Source of the DNA: DATKMS01 sp041497995
GTDB lineage: Bacteria; Desulfobacterota; Binatia; HRBIN30
Direction: 5' to 3'
Length of the DNA: 13,796 nucleotides
NCBI GenBank assembly: GCA_041497995.1
Contig: JBGQHM010000157.1
Location: forward strand, 1-13,796
In this document: piece by piece, positions 5,585 through 12,922 of the stretch
Layout of the letters: each line of letters opens with the position of its first letter
How positions within the stretch are numbered: position 1 is the first letter of the stretch
The notes under the pieces: generated by a model
What the model was told of the DNA's origin: nothing
Database searches by the model: none
What the model saw: only the letters and a program-made list of their open reading frames with translations
Translations under genes and position numbers: made by a program

Positions 5585-7129
5585 ATGGACCAGAACACAG
5601 TACAGATCTTCGACACCACGTTGCGCGACGGTGAGCAATCACCCGGCGCCACGATGAACGTTGAGGAGAAAGTGGTCATCGCCCGCCAGCTCGAGAAGCT
5701 CGGCGTTGACGTCATCGAAGCGGGCTTCGCCGTGTCGTCACCCGGCGACTTTGACTCCGTCGCCCGTGTGGCCGAGGCGGTGATGCGGCCGGTCGTGCTC
5801 AGCCTGGCACGCACGCGCGAGGCCGATATCCGCCAAGCGATCAAGAGCGTCGAGAAGGCCAAGCATCCCGGCATTCACATCTTCATCGCGACGTCCGACC
5901 TCCACCTCAAACGCAAGCTGATGATGAGTCGGCAGGAAGTCATCGATGCATCGTGCTGGGCGGTCGAGCTCGCGAAGAAGCACGTGGACTACGTGGAGTT
6001 CTCCGCTGAGGACGCATCGCGCTCGGACCGCGAGTATATGGTCCAGGTCTTCGGCGAAGTGATCAAGGCTGGTGCAGTTACGCTCAATGTCCCCGATACC
6101 ACCGGCTACGCCGTGCCGGAAGAGTTTGGCGCGTTGTTCCAATACCTCATCACTCACACGCCAGGGGGCGAGAGCGTGTGCTGGAGCGCCCACTGCCACA
6201 ACGATCTGGGCATGGCGGTAGCCAACTCATTGGCGGCGGTGCGCAACGGCGCGCGCCAGGTGGAATGCACCATCAACGGCATCGGCGAACGCGCCGGCAA
6301 TACCTCGCTCGAAGAAGTCGTGATGGCGATCAACACCCGCAAGGACTTCTTCGGGTTGCGCACCAACGTCGTCACCGAGCAAATCTACCCAGCGAGCCGC
6401 TTGCTCGCGCAGGTCACCGGGTTGACCGTGCCGGCCAACAAACCGATCGTTGGCGACAACGCCTTTGCGCACGAAGCGGGAATCCACCAGGACGGTGTGC
6501 TGAAGGACAAGCTGACGTACGAGATCATGCGGCCAGAGTCGGTCGGCATCAGCAGCAACAAGCTGGTGCTCGGCAAACACTCGGGACGACACGCCTTCGC
6601 CGACCGCCTCAAGCAGCTGGGGATCGATCTCTACGAGGTCGACATGAACAAAGCCTTCGCGCGCTTCAAGAGCCTCGCGGATCTGAAAAAGAACGTCTAC
6701 GATGAGGACCTCATGGCCATCGTCACCGAAGAGGTCGTGCGCGCGCCCGACCGGTTCGAGCTGATCGAGCTGAATGTCACCTCATCGACCAAGACGCTCC
6801 CGCACGCGACGGTACGCTTGCGGGTCGACGGCGAAGTCCGCGAGGACGAAGGTGACGGCGACGGTATGGTGGACGCCTGCTACAAGGTGATTTCCAAGAT
6901 CACCAGTATGAGTCCGAAGCTGGAGCGCTATGCCGTCAAGGCGATCACCGGTGGCACCGACGCGCTCGGTGAGGTGTCGTGCCTGGTCAACAGCGACGGT
7001 GTGAGCGCGACGGGTCAGGGCGCGCACACCGACATCATCCAGGCAAGCGCGCTGGCGTACGTGAACGCGCTGAACAAACTGCGGCATCGTCAATCGCGTT
7101 ATCGCGAAGTGCCAGACCAAGGGCCCTGA
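5585..7129 (+). CDS. leuA: 2-isopropylmalate synthase LeuA
   Basis: First committed enzyme of leucine synthesis: condenses acetyl-CoA with 2-oxoisovalerate. The TIM barrel starts with FDTTLRDGEQSPGATMN (9-25), giving Arg14 and metal ligand Asp15. The HxH metal motif is SAHCHND (His203, His205), and NGIGERAGNTSLEEVVMAI (231-249) contributes Asn239. The LeuA dimerisation and leucine-feedback domain runs from about 385 to 505, with DEGDGDGMVDACY in place of the usual G-D-G-P-V-D-A. The length of 514 aa is standard for the bacterial type. GGAGGT (5570-5575) lies 9 bases before ATG 5585. It is probably controlled twice, by the leader attenuator at the RNA level and by leucine binding at the C-terminal domain. 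leuB follows 18 bases later in the same unit. Confidence 0.98.
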   Translation: MDQNTVQIFDTTLRDGEQSPGATMNVEEKVVIARQLEKLGVDVIEAGFAVSSPGDFDSVARVAEAVMRPVVLSLARTREADIRQAIKSVEKAKHPGIHIFIATSDLHLKRKLMMSRQEVIDASCWAVELAKKHVDYVEFSAEDASRSDREYMVQVFGEVIKAGAVTLNVPDTTGYAVPEEFGALFQYLITHTPGGESVCWSAHCHNDLGMAVANSLAAVRNGARQVECTINGIGERAGNTSLEEVVMAINTRKDFFGLRTNVVTEQIYPASRLLAQVTGLTVPANKPIVGDNAFAHEAGIHQDGVLKDKLTYEIMRPESVGISSNKLVLGKHSGRHAFADRLKQLGIDLYEVDMNKAFARFKSLADLKKNVYDEDLMAIVTEEVVRAPDRFELIELNVTSSTKTLPHATVRLRVDGEVREDEGDGDGMVDACYKVISKITSMSPKLERYAVKAITGGTDALGEVSCLVNSDGVSATGQGAHTDIIQASALAYVNALNKLRHRQSRYREVPDQGP

Positions 7130-7147
7130 GCTGGAAGGAAGGCAATC

Positions 7148-8230
7148 GTGAAGGTACTCGTGCTCCCGGGCGACGGCATCGGACCGGAGGTCGTGGAACA
7201 AGCGAAGCGCGTGCTTGAAGCGTGCGCGCAACGCTTTCGGTTCGCGCTGCACTTCACCGAGGCTGTCGTCGGCGGGGCCGCCATCGATGCGTTCCACACG
7301 GCGCTGCCCGACGGCGCGCTCCACCTCGCGCAGTCCAGCGACGCCGTCCTCCTCGGCGCCGTGGGCGGACCGAAGTGGGACAATCCGCGCGCTACCGTGC
7401 GCCCGGAGCAGGCTCTACTGGGGTTGCGCAAAGGGTTGGAGCTCTTTGCCAACCTGCGGCCGGTGTCCGTGTTCGCCGAGCTGCTGGACGCCGCCCCACT
7501 CAAAGCGGACATTCTGCGTGGTGTCGACCTCGTCGTCGTTCGCGAGCTGACGGGTGGCATCTACTTCGGCAAGCCCAGCGAGCAACGCCAGGGTGCCGAT
7601 GGTCGCGAGGCTGTCGATACGCTGATCTACAACGAGCGCGAGATCGCGCGGCTCATGCGCTCGGCCTTCGAGCTGGCGCGCCAGCGCCGCAAGAAAGTCA
7701 CGTCGGTCGACAAGGCCAACATTCTCTCGTCCTCGCGCCTGTGGCGTGAGGTGGCGCACGAGGTGAAGCAGGAGTACCCGGACGTGGCGTACGAAGATGT
7801 GCTCGTCGATGCGATGGCGATGCACCTGCTGCGCCGGCCGCGCGACTTCGACGTCATCGCCACCGAGAACATGTTCGGCGACATTCTCACTGATGAGGCG
7901 TCGATGCTGGCGGGCTCGATGGGGTTGTTGCCGTCCGCCTCGATTGGCCAGTCGCTGAACAGCCTCGGCCACCCGCGCGGCCTCTACGAGCCGATCCATG
8001 GTAGTGCCCCCGACATCGCAGGCCATGATGCTGCGAATCCGCTGGCGACCATTCTGTCTGCGGCCCTGCTACTGCGGTATTCCCTCGGCCAGCCGCAGGC
8101 TGCTGCGGCCATCGAAGCTGCGGTGACGCAAGTGCTGGCCGACGGCTATCGCACCCACGACATTGCCCAACCCGGAACACGCCAGGTGGGCTGCCGCGAA
8201 ATGGGTGCAGCCGTAGTAGAAAGGCTTTGA
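7148..8230 (+). CDS. leuB: 3-isopropylmalate dehydrogenase LeuB
   Basis: NAD-dependent oxidative decarboxylation of 3-isopropylmalate to 2-ketoisocaproate, the third enzyme of the leucine branch. Substrate residues are in place: Arg94 and Arg104 in LRKGLELFANLRP, Arg132 in VRELTGG, Tyr139 in IYF and Lys189 in TSVDKANIL. The metal ligands are Asp221, Asp245 and Asp249, the last two in the family signature NMFGDILTDEASMLAGSMG. EPIHGSAPDIAG (281-292) forms the NAD site; its sequence is the LeuB type rather than isocitrate dehydrogenase. At 360 aa it is full length. AAGGAAGG (7135-7142) lies 5 bases before GTG 7148. leuC and leuD, which supply its substrate, are not beside it. It is the last housekeeping gene before the accessory region. 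Confidence 0.97.
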   Translation: MKVLVLPGDGIGPEVVEQAKRVLEACAQRFRFALHFTEAVVGGAAIDAFHTALPDGALHLAQSSDAVLLGAVGGPKWDNPRATVRPEQALLGLRKGLELFANLRPVSVFAELLDAAPLKADILRGVDLVVVRELTGGIYFGKPSEQRQGADGREAVDTLIYNEREIARLMRSAFELARQRRKKVTSVDKANILSSSRLWREVAHEVKQEYPDVAYEDVLVDAMAMHLLRRPRDFDVIATENMFGDILTDEASMLAGSMGLLPSASIGQSLNSLGHPRGLYEPIHGSAPDIAGHDAANPLATILSAALLLRYSLGQPQAAAAIEAAVTQVLADGYRTHDIAQPGTRQVGCREMGAAVVERL

Positions 8231-8329
8231 ACCCTGAGTTCCTGCTGAACCATCACCACCTCATGAGGCGGGGCTGTGATGCGCGTCCGTTGATTTGTCT
8301 CGATCAACTCCGCTGGCTCGATCTGCTCG

Positions 8330-8354
8330 GCGACTCCTCGTCAGCAAGAGTCGC
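8330..8354 (+). repeat. Perfect 7-bp inverted repeat, possible operator or hairpin
   Basis: GCGACTC (8330-8336) and GAGTCGC (8348-8354) are perfect complements around an 11-base spacer. No T run follows, so a terminator is unlikely. It lies about 80 bases before the likely promoter of the accessory genes, so a regulator site is conceivable, but no controller gene is visible. Confidence 0.3.
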
Positions 8355-8433
8355 GGCGGGAGAAACGATCCGACCGGAGTGCGCCGCTTACGTCTCTCCG
8401 GGCTATCGTGAGCTTCCGTCACACTTGTCCCGC

Positions 8434-8463
8434 TTGACCCAAACCGCCAAGCGCGCGCATAAC
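8434..8463 (+). promoter_or_regulatory. Possible promoter of the accessory gene cluster
   Basis: TTGACC (8434-8439) and CATAAC (8458-8463) are 18 bases apart and match the sigma-70 boxes at 5/6 and 4/6 positions. The start would fall near 8470, a few bases before ATG 8477, giving a very short 5' leader without a Shine-Dalgarno site, as at the leu leader peptide. Confidence 0.4.
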
Positions 8464-8476
8464 TCGTCGGACTGCG

Positions 8477-8692
8477 ATGAAGGTCTTCCAACTCCGCCAA
8501 CGCCTGATCGACGACTACGGAACCTACGTCCGTAGCTTCATCGAGATTCGCGACGCACGCATCCGCGCGCGTGTACGCGAAGAACTGGATGGGGCGCTCT
8601 TGTCACTGGAAGAATACGTCCTAAGGCATTTCGCTAGTGCTGAGGCTTTCTCGCGCGACAGTGGTTCTGGCGTCAATTGGGACTGCCGATGA
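8477..8692 (+). pseudogene. Truncated N-terminus of a large defence-type DEAD/DEAH helicase, or small ORF derived from it
   Basis: A 71-codon ORF. Residues 1 to about 42 (MKVFQLRQRLIDDYG, then YVRSFIEIRDARIRARV and EELDGALL) resemble the very start of very large DEAD/DEAH-box helicases found in defence islands, which normally continue after L-L with W-P-x-P and a Q-L-N-P motif. Here the similarity stops at ELDGALL and the remaining residues (SLEEYVLRHFASAEAF onward) look unrelated. It appears to be the 5' scrap of a helicase gene joined to other DNA, with the promoter kept. Its stop overlaps the methyltransferase start as ATGA (8689-8692), so it could still serve as a translated leader cistron. 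The family likeness is from memory of the N-terminal pattern, not from a search. Confidence 0.5.
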
Positions 8693-9777
8693 TCCCGAAT
8701 CCGAACGGTCGAAGTGTATTGTCGCTCTTCACAGGTGCCGGGGGGTTGGACCTCGGTCTCGAAGCATCGGGGTTCAAGCCAGTGCTGTGTGTGGAGATAG
8801 ACGAGGACTCGCGGGAGACGCTCAGACGCAATCGCCCTGGCTGGCGCCTTGCTGACCCAGGCGACATCCACGCCCTCGAACCTGCTCAGTTGCTCCGCCA
8901 GGCCGCGATCGAGCCCCGAGCATTGACTCTTCTCGCTGGTGGTACTCCGTGCCAGCCGTTCTCGAAGTCCAGCTACTGGTTCAACGGCGATGCTCCGCGA
9001 CTGCGCGACCCTAGAGCGCGGACCCTGCACGCATACCTCGATGTGGTCGAAGCGACGCTGCCGCAAGTCCTCCTGCTCGAGAACGTGAAAGGTCTTGCCT
9101 TCGACGGTAAGGACGAGGGTCTTCGTTTCCTCGAGCGAGGGCTCCGGAGAATCAATAAGGGGCACCGGACGTCGTATGCCCCGCAGGTCATCACGCTTAA
9201 CGCGGCCGACTACGGTGTGCCGCAAATCCGCGAGCGGGTATTCGTTCTCGCGAGCATCGACGGCCGGCAGATCGACACGCCCGAGTCGTCGCACGGCGAC
9301 GGCCCCAACAGGCAACCTTTCCTTACAGCGTGGGACGCCATCGGCGATCTCGATGGCGACAGCTGGCCAAAGGAACTCGACCTGAGCGGGCGCTGGGCGG
9401 GGCTTCTTGCGTCGATACCGGAGGGGCAGAACTACCTTTGGCACACACCTCGGAATGCGCCGAAGGGCGGCGAACCGCTCTTCGGGTGGAGGACGCGCTT
9501 CTGGTCCTTCCTGCTGAAGCTCGCGAAGCGCCAACCATCGTGGACCATCCAGGCCTACCCTGGACCGGCGACAGGGCCGTTCCACTGGAAGAGTCGTTTG
9601 CTCTCGATCGAGGAAATGTGCCGTCTTCAAACGTTCCCGCGTGAGTACGCGATCGTCGGATCGCGGCGGTTGGCACATCAGGAGGTCGGAAACGCAGGCA
9701 CTTGGCTTGAGGACTCGCATCGTGGCGGGGCTGCAGATGTTAGCGAGTTCTGTGGGTTGCGCTCCGATCCAGAGTAG
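8689..9777 (+). CDS. C5-cytosine DNA methyltransferase with disrupted motif X
   Basis: AdoMet-dependent DNA (cytosine-5) methyltransferase, the likely modification enzyme of a restriction or defence system. Motifs in order: I FTGAGGLDLGL (14-24); II around CVEIDED (34-40); IV GGTPCQPFS (84-92) with catalytic Cys88; VI LLLENVKG (128-135); VIII YGVPQIRERVFVLA (175-188); a target-recognition region about 190-300; IX SIEEMCRLQTFP (306-317). Motif X begins as QEVGNA (331-336), but the expected V-P-P is missing and the reading becomes GTWLEDSHRGG, unlike the family. The +1 frame from 9698 gives ALGLRTRIVAGLQML, a normal motif X helix, so a small deletion (about 8 bases) near 9697 is likely. ATG 8689 is chosen over TTG 8677 for its ATGA overlap with the preceding ORF and for GGGA (8679-8682). 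The helicase starts 11 bases after the stop. Confidence 0.88.
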   Translation: MIPNPNGRSVLSLFTGAGGLDLGLEASGFKPVLCVEIDEDSRETLRRNRPGWRLADPGDIHALEPAQLLRQAAIEPRALTLLAGGTPCQPFSKSSYWFNGDAPRLRDPRARTLHAYLDVVEATLPQVLLLENVKGLAFDGKDEGLRFLERGLRRINKGHRTSYAPQVITLNAADYGVPQIRERVFVLASIDGRQIDTPESSHGDGPNRQPFLTAWDAIGDLDGDSWPKELDLSGRWAGLLASIPEGQNYLWHTPRNAPKGGEPLFGWRTRFWSFLLKLAKRQPSWTIQAYPGPATGPFHWKSRLLSIEEMCRLQTFPREYAIVGSRRLAHQEVGNAGTWLEDSHRGGAADVSEFCGLRSDPE

Positions 9778-9787
9778 AATCGGCACG

Positions 9788-12622
9788 ATGGCGGGCTACG
9801 CACGCGGCCTATACGAGGTTCTCATTACAGAGGCGCTGGCCGCGCAGCTGCAAGGCCTCGAAGAGCGACTGCGGGCGCTTAGCGACAGCCTCAGGCCTGC
9901 TGAAGCGGCCGACCGCGTCGCCCTCCATCTCGCAAGGATCATCCAGCGGACAGTGGCGAGTGTCGCTGAGGAGGAACGGGCCGCTGTTGGTGTAACCCTC
10001 GCTCGGAGCCTCATCGCGCAGATCGACGCTCAGATCGCCGGTGCCGGGATGGCCCCGGAGTCCCCGATCGAGCCCGGCAGCGTACTGCGGGCCGTTCTCG
10101 CTCGTCTGCCTGACGGAACATCCGAAACCATCCCCGCGCCACTGATCCCGCTCCTCGACACGGCGTTGCTCACCAACGCACCAGGAGAGCCACGGGTCGG
10201 CAACCAGATTTTGACCGAGATTCAATCGGCCGATCGCATCGACGTCGTGATGGCGTTCATCCGGCGCAGCGGGATAGCTCCGCTGGTGGACACGTTGCGC
10301 CGCTACTGCGAGGCCGGGCGCGCGCTGCGTGTGTTGACCACCACGTATACGGGCTCGACGGAAGCGCGAGCCCTCGACGCGCTGCGCGCGCTCGGGGCCG
10401 ACGTCAGAGTGTCATACGAAACAAGTTCCACACGACTCCACGCCAAGGCATGGCTGTTTCACCGAGGCTCAGGTTTTTCGACCGCGTATATCGGCTCATC
10501 GAACCTCACGCACTCGGCGCAGGTCACCGGGCTTGAATGGAACGTCCGCGTGTCGGCGGCGCGCAATCCTGATGTCGTCACGAAGGTCGACGCCGTTTTC
10601 GAGACCTACTGGAACAGCGGCGACTTCGTTCCGTACGACCCGGACCAGTTCGCAGCTCAGACCACGCGCGCTTCCAGTCCCGGTCCGATCGTCATGCTCA
10701 GTCCAATCGAGCTGCGCCCCGAGCCGTTTCAGGAGCGGCTGCTCGAGCAGATCGCTCTCTCCCGAGAGCGCGGGCATCACAGGAACCTCCTGGTCTCGGC
10801 AACGGGCACGGGCAAGACGGTGATGGCTGCCGTCGATTACGCACGGCTTCGGGTGTCGTTGCGTCGTTCCAGGCTTCTGTTCGTCGCGCACCGAGAGGAA
10901 ATCCTCGACCAAAGCCTCGCGACTTTTCGGCACTGCCTGCGCGATCACGCCTTCGGGGAGCGGTGGGTTGGCGGTCAGCGGCCACGGCTGTTCGAGTACG
11001 TCTTCGCATCGATCCAGAGCCTGAATGCTGCGGGCCTCGCAGACCTTGATCCACGTCACTTCGACGTCGTGATTGTGGATGAGTTCCATCATGCAGCGGC
11101 GCGGTCCTACCGAGCGCTGCTCGACCGCGTGGACCCCACCGAGCTGCTCGGGCTTACAGCGACGCCGGAACGCAGCGATGGACTGCCGCTGCTCGGTTGG
11201 TTCGACAATCGAATTGCCGCTGAGCTGCGTTTGTGGGACGCGATCGACCAGCACCGACTCGCGCCGTTCGTCTACTACGGCATTCACGACGGGCTGGACC
11301 TTCGCGCGGTTCCCTGGCGCCGAGGTCGCGGCTACGATGTCGAAGGGCTCTCGAACCTCTACACAGCGAACGACGTCTGGGCCCGACAGGTGTTGAAGGA
11401 CGTGCTGGCGCGCGTAGACGATCCGCGACGGATGCGTGCGTTCGGGTACTGCGTCAGCGTCGACCATGCCCGTTTCATGGCTCGGGTTTTCAACGAGGCG
11501 GGTATCCCGGCGGTGGCCGTGTGGGGCGACAGTCCGGACACAGAGCGTCGAGACGCGCTCACGAGCCTGGCCGGTGGACGCGTCAACGCCGTGTTCTCGG
11601 TCGATCTGTTCAACGAGGGCATCGACGTTCCTGTCGTGGACACGCTCCTCTTGCTGCGCCCAACCGATAGCCCGACGCTCTTCTTACAGCAGCTGGGGCG
11701 GGGACTGCGCCGTAGCCGCGGGAAGCACTTCTGCACGGTGCTGGACTTCGTCGGCCGTCACCGGACGGAGTTCCGGCTCGATCGGCGGTTCCGAGCGCTC
11801 CTGGGCGGAAGCCGTAAAGACCTCGAGCAGCAGATCGAGCGTGGGTTCCCGTTTCTTCCGGCGGGTTGTCACATGGAGCTCGACCCGGTCGCCGCCGAGA
11901 TCGTGCTAACCAACCTCCGGGATGCGATTCCGTCTCGGTGGGCGGCGAAGGTCGAGGAGCTCCGGCAGCTTTCGCGGAACGGAAAACAGGTGAGTCTGAG
12001 CCGTTTCCTGCAGGAGACGGGTATCGAGCTTGCTGACGTGTACACCGGCGCCAAGAGTTGGTCTGACCTCTGTGACGAGGCCGGCACCGCCGTGCGGGCG
12101 GCGGGACCGAAAGAGGATGTGCTCCGGCGGGCTTGCGGTCGGCTGCTTCACGTCGACGACCTAGAGCGAATCAAGGCCTACCGCAGCTTCCTGGCTTCCA
12201 ATATTCCGCCAGCGCTCGAGGCTATAGGCGAACATCAGCGCCGCTTGGTACGGATGCTCGTGGCCTCGGTGGCGGAGCGAGCACTCGACAAGTCGGCGAC
12301 ACTCGCGGAGGCTAGTGCACTGCTGTGGGAGCACTCGCAGGTGCGGGCGGAACTCACGAGCTACTCGATGCGCTCGCCGAGCAGGTCGATCACGTGCACC
12401 ACCAGCTTGCGGGTCACCCAGACGTGCCACTGCAAGTGCACGCCCGTTACACGCGCATCGAGATCCTGGCCGCGTTCGGCATTGGGGATGTTGCGAAGGT
12501 CGCGCCCTGGCAAACGGGAGTCTACTGGGCAAAAGATGGAGCCGCGGATCTGCTGGCGTTCACCCTCGACAAGACGAGTGGGCAGTTCTCCCCGACGACG
12601 CGATATCGCGACTACGCCGTGA
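9788..12622 (+). CDS. PLD-nuclease/SF2-helicase/DUF3427 protein, frameshifted near its C-terminus
   Basis: Likely ATP-driven nuclease of a defence or restriction system. An N-terminal helical region (1-130) is followed by a phospholipase-D-type nuclease domain (about 130-285) with His218 and Lys220 in RLHAKAWLFHR and GSSN at 236-239; one such motif per chain suggests an active site shared by a dimer. The SF2 helicase core has SATGTGKT (337-344, Walker A), VDEFHHA (430-436), LTATPERSDG (456-465), NEGIDVP and QQLGRGLRR (634-642). A C-terminal DUF3427 region begins near 685 (FPFLPAGCHMELD). After RAEL (853-856, base 12355) the frame becomes nonsense: TSYSMRSPSRSIT to the stop at 12620. True DUF3427 sequence continues in the -1 frame to 12882. 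ATG 9788 lacks a good ribosome site; the same frame is open upstream into the methyltransferase C-terminus with no stop. Confidence 0.88.
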   Translation: MAGYARGLYEVLITEALAAQLQGLEERLRALSDSLRPAEAADRVALHLARIIQRTVASVAEEERAAVGVTLARSLIAQIDAQIAGAGMAPESPIEPGSVLRAVLARLPDGTSETIPAPLIPLLDTALLTNAPGEPRVGNQILTEIQSADRIDVVMAFIRRSGIAPLVDTLRRYCEAGRALRVLTTTYTGSTEARALDALRALGADVRVSYETSSTRLHAKAWLFHRGSGFSTAYIGSSNLTHSAQVTGLEWNVRVSAARNPDVVTKVDAVFETYWNSGDFVPYDPDQFAAQTTRASSPGPIVMLSPIELRPEPFQERLLEQIALSRERGHHRNLLVSATGTGKTVMAAVDYARLRVSLRRSRLLFVAHREEILDQSLATFRHCLRDHAFGERWVGGQRPRLFEYVFASIQSLNAAGLADLDPRHFDVVIVDEFHHAAARSYRALLDRVDPTELLGLTATPERSDGLPLLGWFDNRIAAELRLWDAIDQHRLAPFVYYGIHDGLDLRAVPWRRGRGYDVEGLSNLYTANDVWARQVLKDVLARVDDPRRMRAFGYCVSVDHARFMARVFNEAGIPAVAVWGDSPDTERRDALTSLAGGRVNAVFSVDLFNEGIDVPVVDTLLLLRPTDSPTLFLQQLGRGLRRSRGKHFCTVLDFVGRHRTEFRLDRRFRALLGGSRKDLEQQIERGFPFLPAGCHMELDPVAAEIVLTNLRDAIPSRWAAKVEELRQLSRNGKQVSLSRFLQETGIELADVYTGAKSWSDLCDEAGTAVRAAGPKEDVLRRACGRLLHVDDLERIKAYRSFLASNIPPALEAIGEHQRRLVRMLVASVAERALDKSATLAEASALLWEHSQVRAELTSYSMRSPSRSITCTTSLRVTQTCHCKCTPVTRASRSWPRSALGMLRRSRPGKRESTGQKMEPRICWRSPSTRRVGSSPRRRDIATTP

Positions 12623-12882
12623 GCCGGGAGTTGATTCACTGGGAAAGCCAGTCGACGACTGGAGCCGACAGCGAAACCGGCCTGCGCTACCAGCAGCATG
12701 TCGAGCGCGGTACGTCCATCATGCTTTTCGCGCGTCTGCGCAGCGACGAGCGCGCGTTCTGGTTTCTCGGGCCTGCAAGCTATGTCCGGCACGAGTCGGA
12801 ACTTCCTATGGCCGTCACGTGGCGCCTTCATCACCCGCTGCCGGCCGACCTCTTCACCTCGTTCGCCGCTGCGGTGGCTTGA
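12325..12882 (+). pseudogene. C-terminal DUF3427 portion of the helicase, in the shifted frame
   Basis: The 185-codon open frame carries the rest of the preceding helicase. From 12355 it reads HELLDALAEQVDHVHHQL, then ARYTRIEILAAFG, ADLLAFTLDK, FSPTTRYRDYAVS, LIHWESQS, then TGLRYQQHV and IMLFARLR. This is the DUF3427 pattern (Y-x-R-x-E-I-L, SPTTRY-x-DYA-S, HW-x-SQ, RY). Joining L856 of the helicase to this frame by restoring one base at about 12355 gives a continuous protein of about 1,030 residues. The GTG at 12325 is only the first possible start in the frame; it lies inside the helicase gene and has no ribosome site, so independent translation is doubtful. The domain's function is not established; its position suggests DNA recognition or coupling to the nuclease. 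Confidence 0.75.
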
Positions 12883-12909
12883 CATACGCCCGACTGCGAG
12901 ATGAACAAT
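12879..12909 (+). promoter_or_regulatory. Weak promoter candidate before the last gene
   Basis: TTGACA (12879-12884) overlaps the stop codon of the DUF3427 frame (12880-12882), as the leu promoter overlaps the pssA stop. No strong -10 follows: TGAACA sits at 17 bases (12902-12907) and AACAAT at 19 bases (12904-12909). It could drive the next gene, or be chance. Confidence 0.25.
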
Positions 12910-12922
12910 CCTGCGTGTACCC

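Larger units (their letters stand above)
8231..8476 (+). other. Gap between leuB and the accessory genes, no convincing gene
   Basis: This 246-base stretch has open frames on both strands, but they look compositional: Arg/Ser/Pro-rich, with no motif and no ribosome site. Visible elements are a 10-base palindrome CCTCATGAGG (8259-8268) flanked by CATCAC (8251-8256) and GTGATG (8276-8281), a 7-bp inverted repeat (8330-8354) and a possible promoter (8434-8463). No T-tailed terminator is seen after leuB. It marks the change from conserved metabolic genes to defence-like genes and may hold an old insertion junction. Confidence 0.5.

Noticed and set aside
8227..8535. Plus-strand 102-codon frame starting inside the leuB end
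   Set aside because: TTG start without a ribosome site, Arg/Ser/Pro-rich translation, and overlap with the better-supported 8477 ORF.
8524..9786. 420-codon minus-strand frame opposite the methyltransferase
   Set aside because: The plus strand carries the ordered C5-methyltransferase motifs; the antisense product has none.
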